Assembly (NCBI GenBank): GCA_965197825.1
Contig: CBDANW010000003.1
Coordinates: forward strand, 2,294,001 to 2,358,000
DNA length: 64,000 bases
Source: CBDANW01 sp965197825
Lineage (GTDB): Bacteria; Acidobacteriota; Vicinamibacteria; Marinacidobacterales; DATDRI01
Reading direction: 5' to 3'
Position 1 is the first letter of the stretch, and the number at the start of each line of letters is the position of its first letter. This document shows positions 1 through 8,218 of this stretch, piece after piece. Both the position numbers and the translations under genes were made by a program. The notes under the pieces were generated by a model, which saw nothing but the letters and a program-made list of their open reading frames with translations, was not told where the DNA came from and did not search any database.

Positions 1-313
1 CGATTGCCTCATAGACGCCGCCGGCGTCGTATGCGGTGTCAGCTCTGGCCGATGAGATGGGACTGTCGATCTGTCCGACAAGCGATGCAACCCGCGATGA
101 ATCGCGGGCTCTTTTGCTCGTCAGCTCGCCGGCGACGACTTCGCCACTCTGCTCGTCGACACACAGATGGAGCTTGCGATAGTCCCTGCTCTTTTGTGCT
201 CTGCGCAGCTGGCCGGCGTGGACAGCGAGACCGCTGCTGTCGATCAAGATGTGCAACGGCGTCTTCTGCTTGACTTGGTAGAAGGGGACCTTACCCAGAT
301 TCGGCTTGCGCCT

Positions 314-1773
314 GGGGATGTCCCGCCGGATGTTGAATTTGGTGTAGCGGCGGCTCCTTGGCCGGCCTAAGAATAGGTCTGCCAATAAACCGTCTCCAGA
401 GGGGGACAAGGAGCCACCAATGCCTAGGAAATCGAAGAAGCCAGTAAGAAAGCAAACGCACTCGCCTACGGGCAAGGTAGTTGGCCAAGTCGGTCAGATA
501 CTGCTACCGATGATAGCTGGGATCGCGGCCACGAAGGCGGATCTGACGGAATGGGTGTACGAGCAAGGACTGACAGCTCTGCACCTACTGCTCAGAGAGG
601 ACGCCGAGGAGATCGCGGGGCTCAAGGGCAAGCACGAGAAGGAGCGAACTCATAACCACTGTGGGAGCACGAACGGAGAGCTGAGCTTCGGTGGTCGTCG
701 CATCCAAGTGTCGCGACCTCGAGTTCGCTCGAAGTCGGGCGAGGAGGCGTCGCTTCCACACTTCGAAGCCTTCCGCGAAGAAGACCCGCTTCCAGAGCGA
801 GTGTTGAATCAGATCTTGGTGGGGGTATCGACCCGAAATTACGAATCGAGTCTGGACAAACCCGCGGCCAAGTTGAAGTCTCGTGGCACGAGTAAGAGTG
901 CCGCCAGCCGTCACCTCGTGAGCCAGACGACTAAGAAGCTCGAGGAATACCTGTCTCGGCGGCTAGAGGAGTTCGAGCTTGCGGCACTGATGCTGGATGG
1001 CCTTGAGGTGGCCGGACAGACCGTCGTCGTAACTCTCGGTATCACAATAGATGGAACGAAGGTGCCCCTGGGTATATGGCTGGGCTCGACGGAGAACTCT
1101 CGGGTGTGCACCGCGATGTTGCAGGACCTTCTCGAGCGAGGCTTGCGCGTCGATGAGTCGATTCTCTGCGTAGTGGACGGAGGCAAAGGCATCCGCAAGG
1201 CACTCGTCGACGTTTTGGGGGACCTCGCGGTCATCCAAAGGTGCCAGATCCATAAACTCCGGAATCTTCGCTCGTACCTTCCCAAGTCTCGTCACGCCTA
1301 CGTGCTCCAGACGATGAAGGAAGCCTACAAGTGCAAGAGTGCCGACAAGGCGCGCAAGCGACTTCAGGCATTGGTGTCGTGGCTCGAGCGAAACGGCTAC
1401 GACGAAGCTGCCGGAAGCCTTCGTGAAGGGATGGAAGAGACACTCACGGTCGTGAAGCTCGCGCTGCCCGCCTTACTTCGCCAGTCTCTTGCCACGACGA
1501 ACGCCATTGAGAATCTCAACGGAACCATTCGCAGAGTATCGAGAAACGTCAAGCGTTGGTAGAGTCCTTCCATGGTTCGCCGATGGACCGCTCTTGGCGT
1601 CGTCACCGCGCAGAAAAAGTTCCGGCGTATCAAAGGCTATCGCCATATGGGCGCTCTCGTTCACGCGCTTAGAAGCAAACAGAAATCTCTTGACAGCGAT
1701 GAGTTTGCTGCCTAAGAGTATTCACAGGTGCCGCCGCTACCCGACCAAATTCAACAGCGGCCGGGACATCCCC
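314..1773 (+). mobile_element. IS256-a, complete element inserted in IS5, with 8-bp target duplication
   Basis: The ends are perfect inverted repeats beginning GGGGATGTCC at 314 and closing GGACATCCCC at 1773. The 8-bp direct repeat TTGCGCCT flanks it at 306..313 and 1774..1781. The undisrupted IS5 copy near 36690 has that octamer once, which proves the insertion. An 8-9 bp duplication is typical of the IS256 family. Confidence 0.95.
420..1715 (+). pseudogene. IS256-family (Mutator) transposase with in-frame amber stop
   Basis: A 432-codon reading frame runs from ATG 420 to TAA 1715 but has a TAG at codon 381 (1560..1562). The first 380 residues hold the likely DDE residues: Asp in LMLDGLEV, Asp in CVVDGGKGIRKAL and Glu in TTNAIENLNG. 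After the stop the same frame continues with RRWTALGVVTAQKKFRRIKG, the conserved IS256 C-terminus. Apart from the stop the element looks fresh (perfect repeats, perfect target duplication). Either the stop is recent, the truncated protein still works, or the stop is sometimes read through. Confidence 0.85.
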
Positions 1774-2177
1774 TTGCGCCTCGAGATCGTGGTGTGATCG
1801 GGCACATCATTGTCTAGCTTCATCAGAGCGAACAACGACCGCAGCAATCCCTCGCTCTGCCTAGATGACAGATGAAACACCATGCCCAGGGTGACAGCCG
1901 TCTCGATGGCGTGGTTCGAGTACTTGCGTTGACGGCCCGGTTTCCTCCTCCTTGGCCGGGGCGCGTCCCAGTTCACAAGCTTGCCGGCGGTGAGCGAGAT
2001 CCAGACGGTCAGGCTCCCGCGGTTGCGTAGACCCGCCTCATATTCACGCCAATTCCTCACGCGATAGGCCTTCTTCACATACTTCCGCTGAGTGCGTTTG
2101 AAAATGCTCATGGGGAACCTCGTATCCGCGAGTACAGGACAATTGTGGACCGAGATCGCGAGTTGTGCACCAAGGCA

Positions 2178-3033
2178 ACGATGTGCCGACTGCTGGACGT
2201 CTCCGCCAGCGGCTACTATGCGTGGCCGGAGCGTGCCCCGTCGGCCCGCGCGGTGTCGGATGCAGAGTTGCTCGAGAAGATCCGGGCGATTCACATCGCG
2301 TCGCGGGGCACGTACGGCGCGCCGAGGATTCTCCACGAGCTACGAGAGACACACGAGCTCCACGTCTCACGCAAGCGTGTAGCACGGCTGATGCGCGAGG
2401 CTGGCATTCAAGGCGTTCACCGGCGCAAGAGAGCGCACACCACGATTCGCGATGACGACGCCCGTCCCGCCCCCGATCTCGTCGACAGGAATTTCGAGGT
2501 GGACCGGCCCGACCGCCTGTGGGTCGCCGATATCACCTACGTGCCCACGTGGTCGAGCTTCTTGTTCCTTGCCGTCGTGCTGGACGCCTTCAGCCGACGC
2601 ATCGTTGGATGGGCGATGGCTACCCACCTGCGGACGTCGCTCGTCTTGAGCGCCCTCGACATGGCGCTGTTCCAACGGCAAGCCCGGCGACGTCACCCAT
2701 CACTCGGACCAGGGCACGCAGTACACGTCACTAGCGTTCGGCCAGCGATGCCGGGAGGCCGGGGTGCGACCGTCGATGGGTTCGGTCGGGGACTGTTACG
2801 ACAATGCGATGTGCGAGAGCTTCTTCGCGCCGCTCGAGTGCGAGCTGATCGAGCGCCGGTCGTTTCGCTCCCACGCTGAGGCGCGCATGGCGATCTTCGA
2901 TTTCATCGAAGGCTGGTACAACCCGCGACGCCGACACTCCGCCATCGACTATTGCTCGCCGATCCAATTCGAAAGGAGGTACTATCGCGCCGCTTGATCC
3001 CTAACTCTTAACCTGTCCACGAAAGCAGGGTCA
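2178..3033 (+). pseudogene. IS3-family OrfB remnant (IS3-c), 5' cut by IS5, frameshifted
   Basis: It reads MCRLLDVSASGYYAWPERAP through VADITYVPTWSSFLFLAVVL (first Asp), then loses frame near 2680. It resumes as HHSDQGTQY (second Asp) and GDCYDNAMCESFFAPLECEL (catalytic Glu), ending IQFERRYYRAA at 2997. The IS right tip GCAGGGTCA ends at 3033. The 5' part and OrfA are missing because IS5 abuts at 2177. The related OrfA fragment at 55009..55400 has a similar tip, so the two are pieces of the same IS type. Confidence 0.85.
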
Positions 3034-3035
3034 CT

Positions 3036-3510
3036 TCAGTCATGGTTTCCAGACTCGGATAGCTCCTTGTACTGGACCGTCTGCGGAGTCATCTTCGTTT
3101 CCTCCATAAAACTCCGCTGGATGAATTCGAGGTTTGGCCAATTCGAATTCCGCTATTCGCCTTCTCCTCAGGCGCGATCTAGGCGTTGAGCGTCTTCTCA
3201 TTGCCTGCGCGATTAAGTGGAAAAACGTCCCGATAAGCCCCAAAATCGCCCCAAGCGGATAGAACGAAATGGGCACCAAGGTTGAAACCCGATTTTCGGT
3301 TTTGGTCTCTAATCTCGATTTTCGAGTGCCACGTTTGCGCCCAAATAGGAGAACGGGCGCTGACCTGGCCGTGCGGCAGCGGAAAAGAGGCCACCCGAGA
3401 GGCCCAGAATCGAGGCCAAGGCTATCGCGGCGTAGCAGGCCTGGCACGTTTTGGTCCAGGTGCAACCCGGGCCTCCTTGATGTCCATCTTTCCCCAGGCA
3501 TGGATCCAGG
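3036..3510 (-). repeat. R repeat family, inverted copy
   Basis: The reverse complement matches 44360..45226 and parts of 14240..15028, in order, with many substitutions and indels. Shared landmarks are the stretch near 3130 with the ATTCGAATTCCGC core, the segment around 3300 with CTAATCTCGATTTTCG, and the block at 3370..3440. No convincing long protein is conserved among the copies. The R function is unknown. Confidence 0.75.
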
Positions 3511-3560
3511 TCCTCGCCCGAAAGTGTGGCATCCCGTTTCTGGACGTTGTTTCCCCGCGC
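3479..3560 (+). pseudogene. SGNH-hydrolase C-terminal scrap
   Basis: The short translation FPQAWIQVLARKCGIPFLDV closely matches residues of the SGNH protein at 48826..50028 (FPQAWIQVFARERGIPFLNL). A second scrap lies inverted near 44165..44215. It is not functional by itself. Confidence 0.6.
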
Positions 3561-3599
3561 GTACCGGGGACCCCGAATCGCCGGCCGCAACGCCCGGGC

Positions 3600-3743
3600 G
3601 AAATCAACGCTGGATCGACTTTTTGCGGAGCACAACGGGGTACCGGGTGTGCAATTTTCGTCCGCCACAAATGTGCAATTTACAGCCGCCGCTAACAGCT
3701 CATTGCGAAGCTCCTCGACTTGCCTGGTCGTGAAGACATCCAT
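3600..3743. repeat. IS debris: C tip, IS21-type end and IS256 C-terminal scrap
   Basis: Around 3610..3645 is the C tip (GACTTTTTGCGGAGCACA). At 3650..3692 is a doubled motif of the type GTGCAATTTTCGTCCGCC, which resembles IS21-family terminal repeats. At 3698..3743 the minus strand reads MDVFTTRQVEELRNELL, the C-terminal end of an IS256-b-like transposase (compare 11900..11955). Confidence 0.6.
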
Positions 3744-3758
3744 CCTCCTGCGAACCTC

Positions 3759-4349
3759 TCACTGGGAACAATGGTCGAGAATCTGCTTCTTGAGCCCCGA
3801 ACAGCAAGTTTCGGAACTGAAATAGGAAGCCCACAGGATGTCGGCAAACCCCTTGCCCGGCATCGTGGCTCCCTGCTGCTCCCGGTTCTGCATTAGCGCC
3901 GTACCCACGCCGGGAACGTAGGTCAACTCCATGCTGTCCCCCTTCTCCAGGTCCTTTTCAAAGTAGCCTAGGAAGGTATCGATCTGAGATCGGATACCGG
4001 GGGAGCCGTCGGGCGGCAAGTTCTTATCGAGAGCATCTTCGAGCGCGTCGGCCATATTCTTCGCGTCGACGTCGCGGAGCAGATCGATACGGAGAGATTT
4101 TGCCCCATCCATCGAGATCAGCATCTGCGGATCGCAGGTGCGGTTCTCAGCATACGCGCCCATCGTGTAGACGTCAAGCCACCACCGCTCACGAAGTCCG
4201 GCACCGATCAACATGAGAGTCCGGACACCTACCTCTGCCGTGTCCGCGTATGTGTTTCCCTTTACCGTCTGGGTTTTCGCCGATAGGGGCACTATCGACG
4301 ACGCCATCAGCACGATGGCGCCCAGCTGCGTCACGGTTCGATTGCTCAT
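3759..4349 (-). CDS. secreted chalcone-isomerase-like protein
   Basis: A 196-residue protein starting MSNRTVTQLGAIVLMASSIV, a signal peptide cleaved probably after SAKT. The body follows the chalcone_3/CHI-like pattern: GVRTLMLIGAGLRERWWLDVYTMGAY near the N-terminus, a central LRIDLLRDVDAKNMADALEDAL helix region, and DTFLGYFEKDLEKGDSMELTYVPG followed by GKGFADILWASYF. Bacterial members are periplasmic, and most lack proof of isomerase activity; fatty-acid binding or another role is possible. Two adjacent cysteines near the C-terminus (ETCCSGL) are notable. It lies 77 bp downstream of lgt on the same strand and may be co-transcribed. A GGA-rich ribosome site precedes ATG 4349. Confidence 0.75.
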   Translation of the reverse strand: MSNRTVTQLGAIVLMASSIVPLSAKTQTVKGNTYADTAEVGVRTLMLIGAGLRERWWLDVYTMGAYAENRTCDPQMLISMDGAKSLRIDLLRDVDAKNMADALEDALDKNLPPDGSPGIRSQIDTFLGYFEKDLEKGDSMELTYVPGVGTALMQNREQQGATMPGKGFADILWASYFSSETCCSGLKKQILDHCSQ

Positions 4350-4426
4350 GGTCTTTTCCTCCGAGGCTTAGTCAACCTGTCACACCTCGCTCAAAACCAC
4401 CAGTCGTCGTTGTCGGCGACTCCCCT

Positions 4427-5416
4427 CTAGGGTTCATCGGTCGGCGCCGACGTGTTGATGTCTGGGTAGAGCCACGAGTGTTCGAGTCCGGCGTGTCGCT
4501 TCCTGTATCGTTCCGGTATGTTCTGTGTCCAGTTGCTGGGCAACGTCAGACAGCACACCAGTAAAACAACGAGTACGATTCTCTGTAACACGAATGGCGC
4601 TTTTTCAAGCGGGGCTTCCACCTCCAGTGCCTCTCTGGCACCACTTCGCAGCCGACCCAGACGCCGAATGCGCGATCGGATCAAAGAAACGACACCGATC
4701 GACACCATGATGAGGTTCAGGGTCTGCCCGGTCCCGAGAGCCAAACGGTGAGTCGGATAGTCGCGAAACAGATCAATGAATACACGCAAGAACGCATACC
4801 AGAAGACGAAACGAGCTGCGGTTGCCCCCGGCGTTGGGTTCATCTTTCGAACACGGAGGAGGAAAGGCACCAGCAGAAGATTCTTGATGCCGTCATAGAG
4901 AACCACTGGATGCCGGATTCCAACTGCGTCGGGAAACCGCACGCCCCACGGCACATCGGTGAGAGCACCCACGATCTGGCCGTCGATGAAGTTCCCGATC
5001 CTTCCCATTCCCATCAGAAACGAACCGGGGATCACGACTGCATCAAACAGCGCGAGCAGGTCCTTTCGATAGAGCAAGGCGAAGGAGGTGACAGCTACAG
5101 TCGCTCCGAGAAGGACCCCATGAGACGCCAGGCCCCCAAGCCAGTATGCCGGAATGAGGGTAGGGTGCGCGCTGTAGAAGGGCCACTCGTCGAATGCGAC
5201 TTCGATGAGACGCGCCCCGACCAAAACGCCCACCACGATGAAAAGGGTGAGGGTGTATACGTCTCTGGAAGTGAGTCCGAGCCGAAGCCTGTGGCGGCGC
5301 AGAAACAGATGCAAATGCAGGAATCCCAGCGAATAGCTAAGCCCATACCACCAGAGATAGACGCCGCCCACTTCGGCAATGATCGGATCGACATTATGGA
5401 CATAGGGTCCGAACAT
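4427..5416 (-). CDS. lgt: prolipoprotein diacylglyceryl transferase
   Basis: A 329-residue polytopic membrane protein. Lgt moves diacylglycerol from phosphatidylglycerol to the lipobox cysteine of prolipoproteins at the inner membrane. The hallmark segment is present as GMGRIGNFIDGQIVG (about residues 135-149), followed by VPWGVRFPD and the C-terminal motif FLRVFIDLFRDYPTHRLALG with TGQTLNLIM. The usual GNFxNGE signature is altered here to GNFIDGQ. Early residues GGVYLWWYGLSYSLGF match the N-terminal Lgt consensus. The C-terminus extends about 70 residues past the TGQ motif with a basic linker and one further hydrophobic segment, longer than typical Lgt. The ATG at 5416 directly precedes an element A tip at 5431, so the native promoter may have been displaced. 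Confidence 0.9.
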   Translation of the reverse strand: MFGPYVHNVDPIIAEVGGVYLWWYGLSYSLGFLHLHLFLRRHRLRLGLTSRDVYTLTLFIVVGVLVGARLIEVAFDEWPFYSAHPTLIPAYWLGGLASHGVLLGATVAVTSFALLYRKDLLALFDAVVIPGSFLMGMGRIGNFIDGQIVGALTDVPWGVRFPDAVGIRHPVVLYDGIKNLLLVPFLLRVRKMNPTPGATAARFVFWYAFLRVFIDLFRDYPTHRLALGTGQTLNLIMVSIGVVSLIRSRIRRLGRLRSGAREALEVEAPLEKAPFVLQRIVLVVLLVCCLTLPSNWTQNIPERYRKRHAGLEHSWLYPDINTSAPTDEP

Positions 5417-5430
5417 CTTTTAAGCTCCCC

Positions 5431-5466
5431 GTCCTGTGCCAAAACTCGGCCCTTTTGAAACAGACC
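5431..5466 (+). repeat. solo element A tip
   Basis: It reads GTCCTGTGCCAAAACTCGGC followed by CCTTTTGAAA, the terminal repeat of element A, with no internal element attached. It lies 15 bp upstream of the lgt start. Confidence 0.85.
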
Positions 5467-5694
5467 GGTCACCCCCTTGAGACGATACCCTTAATGGCTT
5501 CTCTGAAAGTTGTAGTGAGCGGGCCACGCGTTCTTGGTCATGAGCACGACAGGATCTCCCAACTCAACCTATTGGCTCCTTCAATCCTGCTTCAGGGAGA
5601 GCCTTCAGGACCATGCGAAGGTCCGTCTCGATCCGTTCCTGCATGGACCGACTGAGTTGCTTTCGAAAGGATGTCTCTCTTCCTGGTCCTTCTT

Positions 5695-5850
5695 TCATAT
5701 CGAGACACGCTCCACGATGTTGCGAGTGACGTGCTGTCTACGCCGGTCATAGATCTGTGTGGCCCGAGGGGTTGGAGTGTCCGGCCAGATACCGCACGTC
5801 CTCCAGGGGCACGTTCTGGCTGAGTATATCCGTGATCTCCATCACGCGGA
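5695..5850 (-). pseudogene. tyrosine recombinase (integrase) C-terminal remnant
   Basis: On the minus strand the translation is NVPLEDVRYLAGHSNP, then a frameshift, then TQIYDRRRQHVTRNIVERVS with a stop at 5695. This is the HxxR/Tyr end of a phage-type integrase: the LAGHSNP box and the catalytic Tyr in QIYDRR. Upstream parts are missing. The stretch 5467..5694 shows nothing else recognisable. Confidence 0.7.
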
Positions 5851-7122
5851 CGCATAGAAGGGAGATTTCTAGGTGCCCCGGCTCGAGAAACTCCTTGCTC
5901 CACCGCTATACAGATTCGGTGGTATGAACCGCCCCGGGTTTTCCGGAGACTGTTTTAGTTGAGTCTCGCCATCTCCAGCGAGCCTTCCTGCGAGCGATAG
6001 TAGTTCATCTCGTACTCGACGGGGGAGACATTACCGATCGGCTCCAAGAGTCGTTGCGTGTTGTACCAATGGACCCACTCGAGGGTGGCGAACTCAACGT
6101 CTTCGAGACCACGCCAGGGCCCACGTCGACGGATCACCTCGGTCTTGTAGAGGCCGATGCTGGATTCAGCCAAAGCGTTATCGTAAGAGTCGCCTCGGCT
6201 GCCGATGGACGGCTCAATGCCCGCCTCGGCGAGCCGCTCGGTGTAACGGATCGAGACGTACTGCACGCCGCGGTCGCTGTGATGCACCAATGGGTGTTCT
6301 GGGTTTAGTCGGCGCTCGTGCAGCGCCTGCTCCAACGCATCGAGAGCGATGCCGGCAGTCAACGATGTCGTCGCTCGCCAACCGACGATGAGTCGAGCGA
6401 AGACGTCGATGACGAAGGCGACATACACGAAGCCGCGCCACGTGGCGATGTAGGTCAGGTCCGAAACCCAGAACTCGTTCGGGCGTGTGGCGTTGAAGTC
6501 GCGCTCCACGAGGTCCATCGGGCGAGCGCCGCTCGAATCCGGCTTCGTCGTCTTGAATCGACGTCCACGGACCGCCCCCTGGAGACCCATTTCACGCATC
6601 AGACGGGCCACCGTGCATCGAGCCACGTCGCGGCCCTCACGGCACAGCTGACGCCAGACCTTGCGCACGCCATACACGTCAAAGTTCTCTTGCCGTACAC
6701 GACGAATCTCGCCGCGGAGTTGGACGTCGCGCTTCGCTCTCGCTGGCTGGCGGCTTGGGTCCTTCTCTCTCGCTTTCTGCTCGTAATAGGTCGACGGGGC
6801 GATCGGGAGCATCCGGCAGATCGGCTCGACCCCGTATTTTTCGGGACTTATAACGATTGATTGACAATGTTAGTAACCCCTTGCGTTTGAGCAGCTTATC
6901 AAAGACACCCCAATCATCCCACCTCTACATATAGTGGTTCCGCGTTTTAGACCCTGACCACTACATCTTGGGGTTCAACCCTTCCCGCTGAATACAACAC
7001 CCGCACGGGAAATAGGCGGGAAATTGGCAGAGCCTCGAAAAGCTACTTGGTTAGCGTAGAATAGGCCGAAATGCTAGAATGAGTCCCGCTGGGGTTGCTC
7101 CTGACGGAAGGGAGGTGCCTCA

Positions 7123-7176
7123 ATGAAGAGAATCGGTTCCGGACTGCTAGGTTCAGTAAACCCCGATTTAACGTGA
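7123..7176 (+). CDS. tiny 17-residue ORF inside the 747-bp element
   Basis: ATG 7123 is preceded 7 nt upstream by GGAGG (7111..7115), one of the best ribosome sites in the window. The peptide is MKRIGSGLLGSVNPDLT with TGA at 7174..7176, and the next base begins a 14-bp stem. A weak promoter-like TAGAAT lies at about 7074. I do not recognise the peptide. It could be a leader peptide, a small toxin-like peptide or chance. Confidence 0.35.
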   Translation: MKRIGSGLLGSVNPDLT

Positions 7177-7211
7177 CTGGGGGCAACGGACCATCAATCC
7201 GTTGCCCCCAG
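7177..7211 (+). terminator. strong hairpin after the tiny ORF
   Basis: The arms CTGGGGGCAACGGA and TCCGTTGCCCCCAG pair perfectly over 14 bp around a 7-nt loop. Only TCTT follows, so it may be a terminator with a poor U tract, an mRNA-stabilising stem or a structural signal. A second small palindrome (ACTGAGAT/ATCTCAGT) follows at about 7222..7239. Confidence 0.6.
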
Positions 7212-7623
7212 TCTTAAACCAGGACTGAGATAAATCTCAGTTGGGTTCAACTCCAGCACGTACTATAGGCGTGAATCTATGTCACACTGTTTCCATAAAA
7301 GTCAAGACTTCCCTGCTTTCGGGCTTACGCGATGAGGTCCTTGTAGCGCAATCGCTTGCCGTCCATGCCGGACCAGCGGCCACGACGACCATCTGAGCCA
7401 GAGTGTCCTCGTCCCTGACGTTGTGCTTTACCCCGCGAACTCGTTCACGTATCGCTGAGCACCTCCATCCCCGGCGCACCCTAGGGTAGCGCAAGCTTCA
7501 TACCCCCGACACCGCAACATGTAGTAAAGTGCGAGAGCACAAGATGTGGTGGTTTGAGAAATGCCTGTCAATCAATCGTTATAAGTCCCTATTTTTCACG
7601 GTTCGCGTCCACGAACAACACAT

Positions 7624-7944
7624 TCACCTCGGTCGGCGGTCGAGCTCCGCCTGGGCGAAAAACGCCGACGCCTTGAGAAGGATCTCGTTCGCCCGCTTTA
7701 GCTCACGGTTCTCTCGCTCAAGCTCCTTCAGCCGCTGACGCTCGTCCGTCGTCAGTCCCGCTCGTTTCCCAGCATCACGCTCTGCTCGCCGCACCCACGT
7801 GCGTAGCGTTTCCCGCGTACAGTCAATCTTCGACGCAATCGATGAGATCGCTGACCACTGAGATTCGTGCTGAGCCTGCTGGTCGAAAACCATCCGCACT
7901 GCGCGCTCTTTTACCTCCGGTGAATACCTGCTTCGTCTTGTCAT
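7624..7944 (-). CDS. IS3-a OrfA
   Basis: A 106-residue helix-turn-helix OrfA: MTRRSRYSPEVKERAVRMVF, a TCRETLRTWVRRAERDAGK recognition region and a leucine-zipper-like tail ELERENRELKRANEILLKAS. It binds the IS ends with OrfB or as the OrfAB fusion. Its stop overlaps the OrfB start by 4 nt. One residue differs from copies 2 and 3 (LLKAS against LRKAS). Confidence 0.9.
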   Translation of the reverse strand: MTRRSRYSPEVKERAVRMVFDQQAQHESQWSAISSIASKIDCTRETLRTWVRRAERDAGKRAGLTTDERQRLKELERENRELKRANEILLKASAFFAQAELDRRPR

Positions 7945-7994
7945 GACTCCATCCTCTCAAGAGTTGGAGTCTCCGGGAAACCTGGGGCGGTTCA

Positions 7995-8105
7995 CTCCTC
8001 AGGCAAGTAGACGGTAGCGGTCTGTTGCTCATGCTGGAACCAACCAGCGATGGAGACCACCAACTTGCGCGCTGCGGCGACAACTTCGTCAAATGGAGTT
8101 GAGGG
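7995..8105 (-). pseudogene. integrase-core transposase N-terminal remnant
   Basis: The minus strand reads KLVVSIAGWFQHEQQTATVY, matching the start of the element A transposase (LLLVLAGWVNRQQQDVIDYQ). It is a third, divergent member of the A/B family. It is truncated by IS3-a at 7994. Confidence 0.55.
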
Positions 8106-8218
8106 GGAACCTTGACGCGGCCGAGCACGGTGGTTCGCCGAACCGGCGATGGGCTCACGGCCAATCCTTGCCCCCCACCTCACCTCAACGCTAGAATGCC
8201 GTCGCAACCCCTGGCACG

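Larger units (their letters stand above)
1..2111 (-). pseudogene. IS5-family transposase, interrupted
   Basis: Read on the minus strand, the protein starts at 2111 (MSIFKRTQRKYVKKAYRVRN) and shows the IS903/IS5-type N-terminus with NWREYEAGLRNRGSLTVW. The frame is cut at 1774 by IS256-a, resumes at 313 and runs off the window. The intact paralogue at 36070..37035 is 321 residues. The insertion falls about 110 codons in, before the first catalytic Asp, so this copy is dead. Confidence 0.88.
1..2177 (-). mobile_element. IS5-family element, copy 1, left part outside window, split by IS256-a
   Basis: The sequence 1..313 continues at 1774..2177 and matches the complete copy at 36015..37101 in the same orientation. 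Its terminal repeat ends at 2177 with GTGCACCAAGGCA, the same tip as the complete copy. IS256-a sits at 314..1773 inside it. The other end lies before position 1. Confidence 0.9.
6843..7589. mobile_element. 747-bp inverted-repeat element without recognisable transposase
   Basis: It has perfect terminal inverted repeats of about 24 bp beginning GGGACTTATAACGATTGATT, and the 8-bp direct repeat TATTTTTC flanks it at 6835..6842 and 7590..7597. It interrupts IS3-a OrfB. No long open frame resembling a transposase is present. On the minus strand near 7335..7390 a short stretch reads WSGMDGKRLRYKDLIA before a stop, perhaps a decayed transposase tail. Its family is unassigned. It also carries a 17-codon ORF and a strong hairpin. 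Confidence 0.85.
5955..7627 (-). pseudogene. IS3-a OrfB (transposase), split by insertion
   Basis: With the 747-bp element and one copy of its 8-bp duplication removed, the frame is exactly 918 nt, the length of the intact OrfB at 50252..51169. The first ten codons lie at 7598..7627, the rest at 5955..6842. Catalytic residues are kept: Asp in WVSDLTYIATW, Asp in HHSDRGVQYVS and Glu in YDNALAESSIGLYK. The interruption is the only obvious lesion. Confidence 0.9.
5925..7994 (-). mobile_element. IS3-a copy 1, interrupted by a 747-bp element
   Basis: The ends TGAACCGCCCCGGG (5925) and GGGGCGGTTCA (7994) match the other two IS3-a copies. OrfA is at 7624..7944 and OrfB is split. No flanking target duplication is visible. 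The internal insertion is described separately. Confidence 0.9.

Noticed and set aside
7222..7260. tRNA-like T-arm (GGGTTCAACTCC) in the 747-bp element.
   Set aside because: No acceptor, D or anticodon arm can be folded around it.
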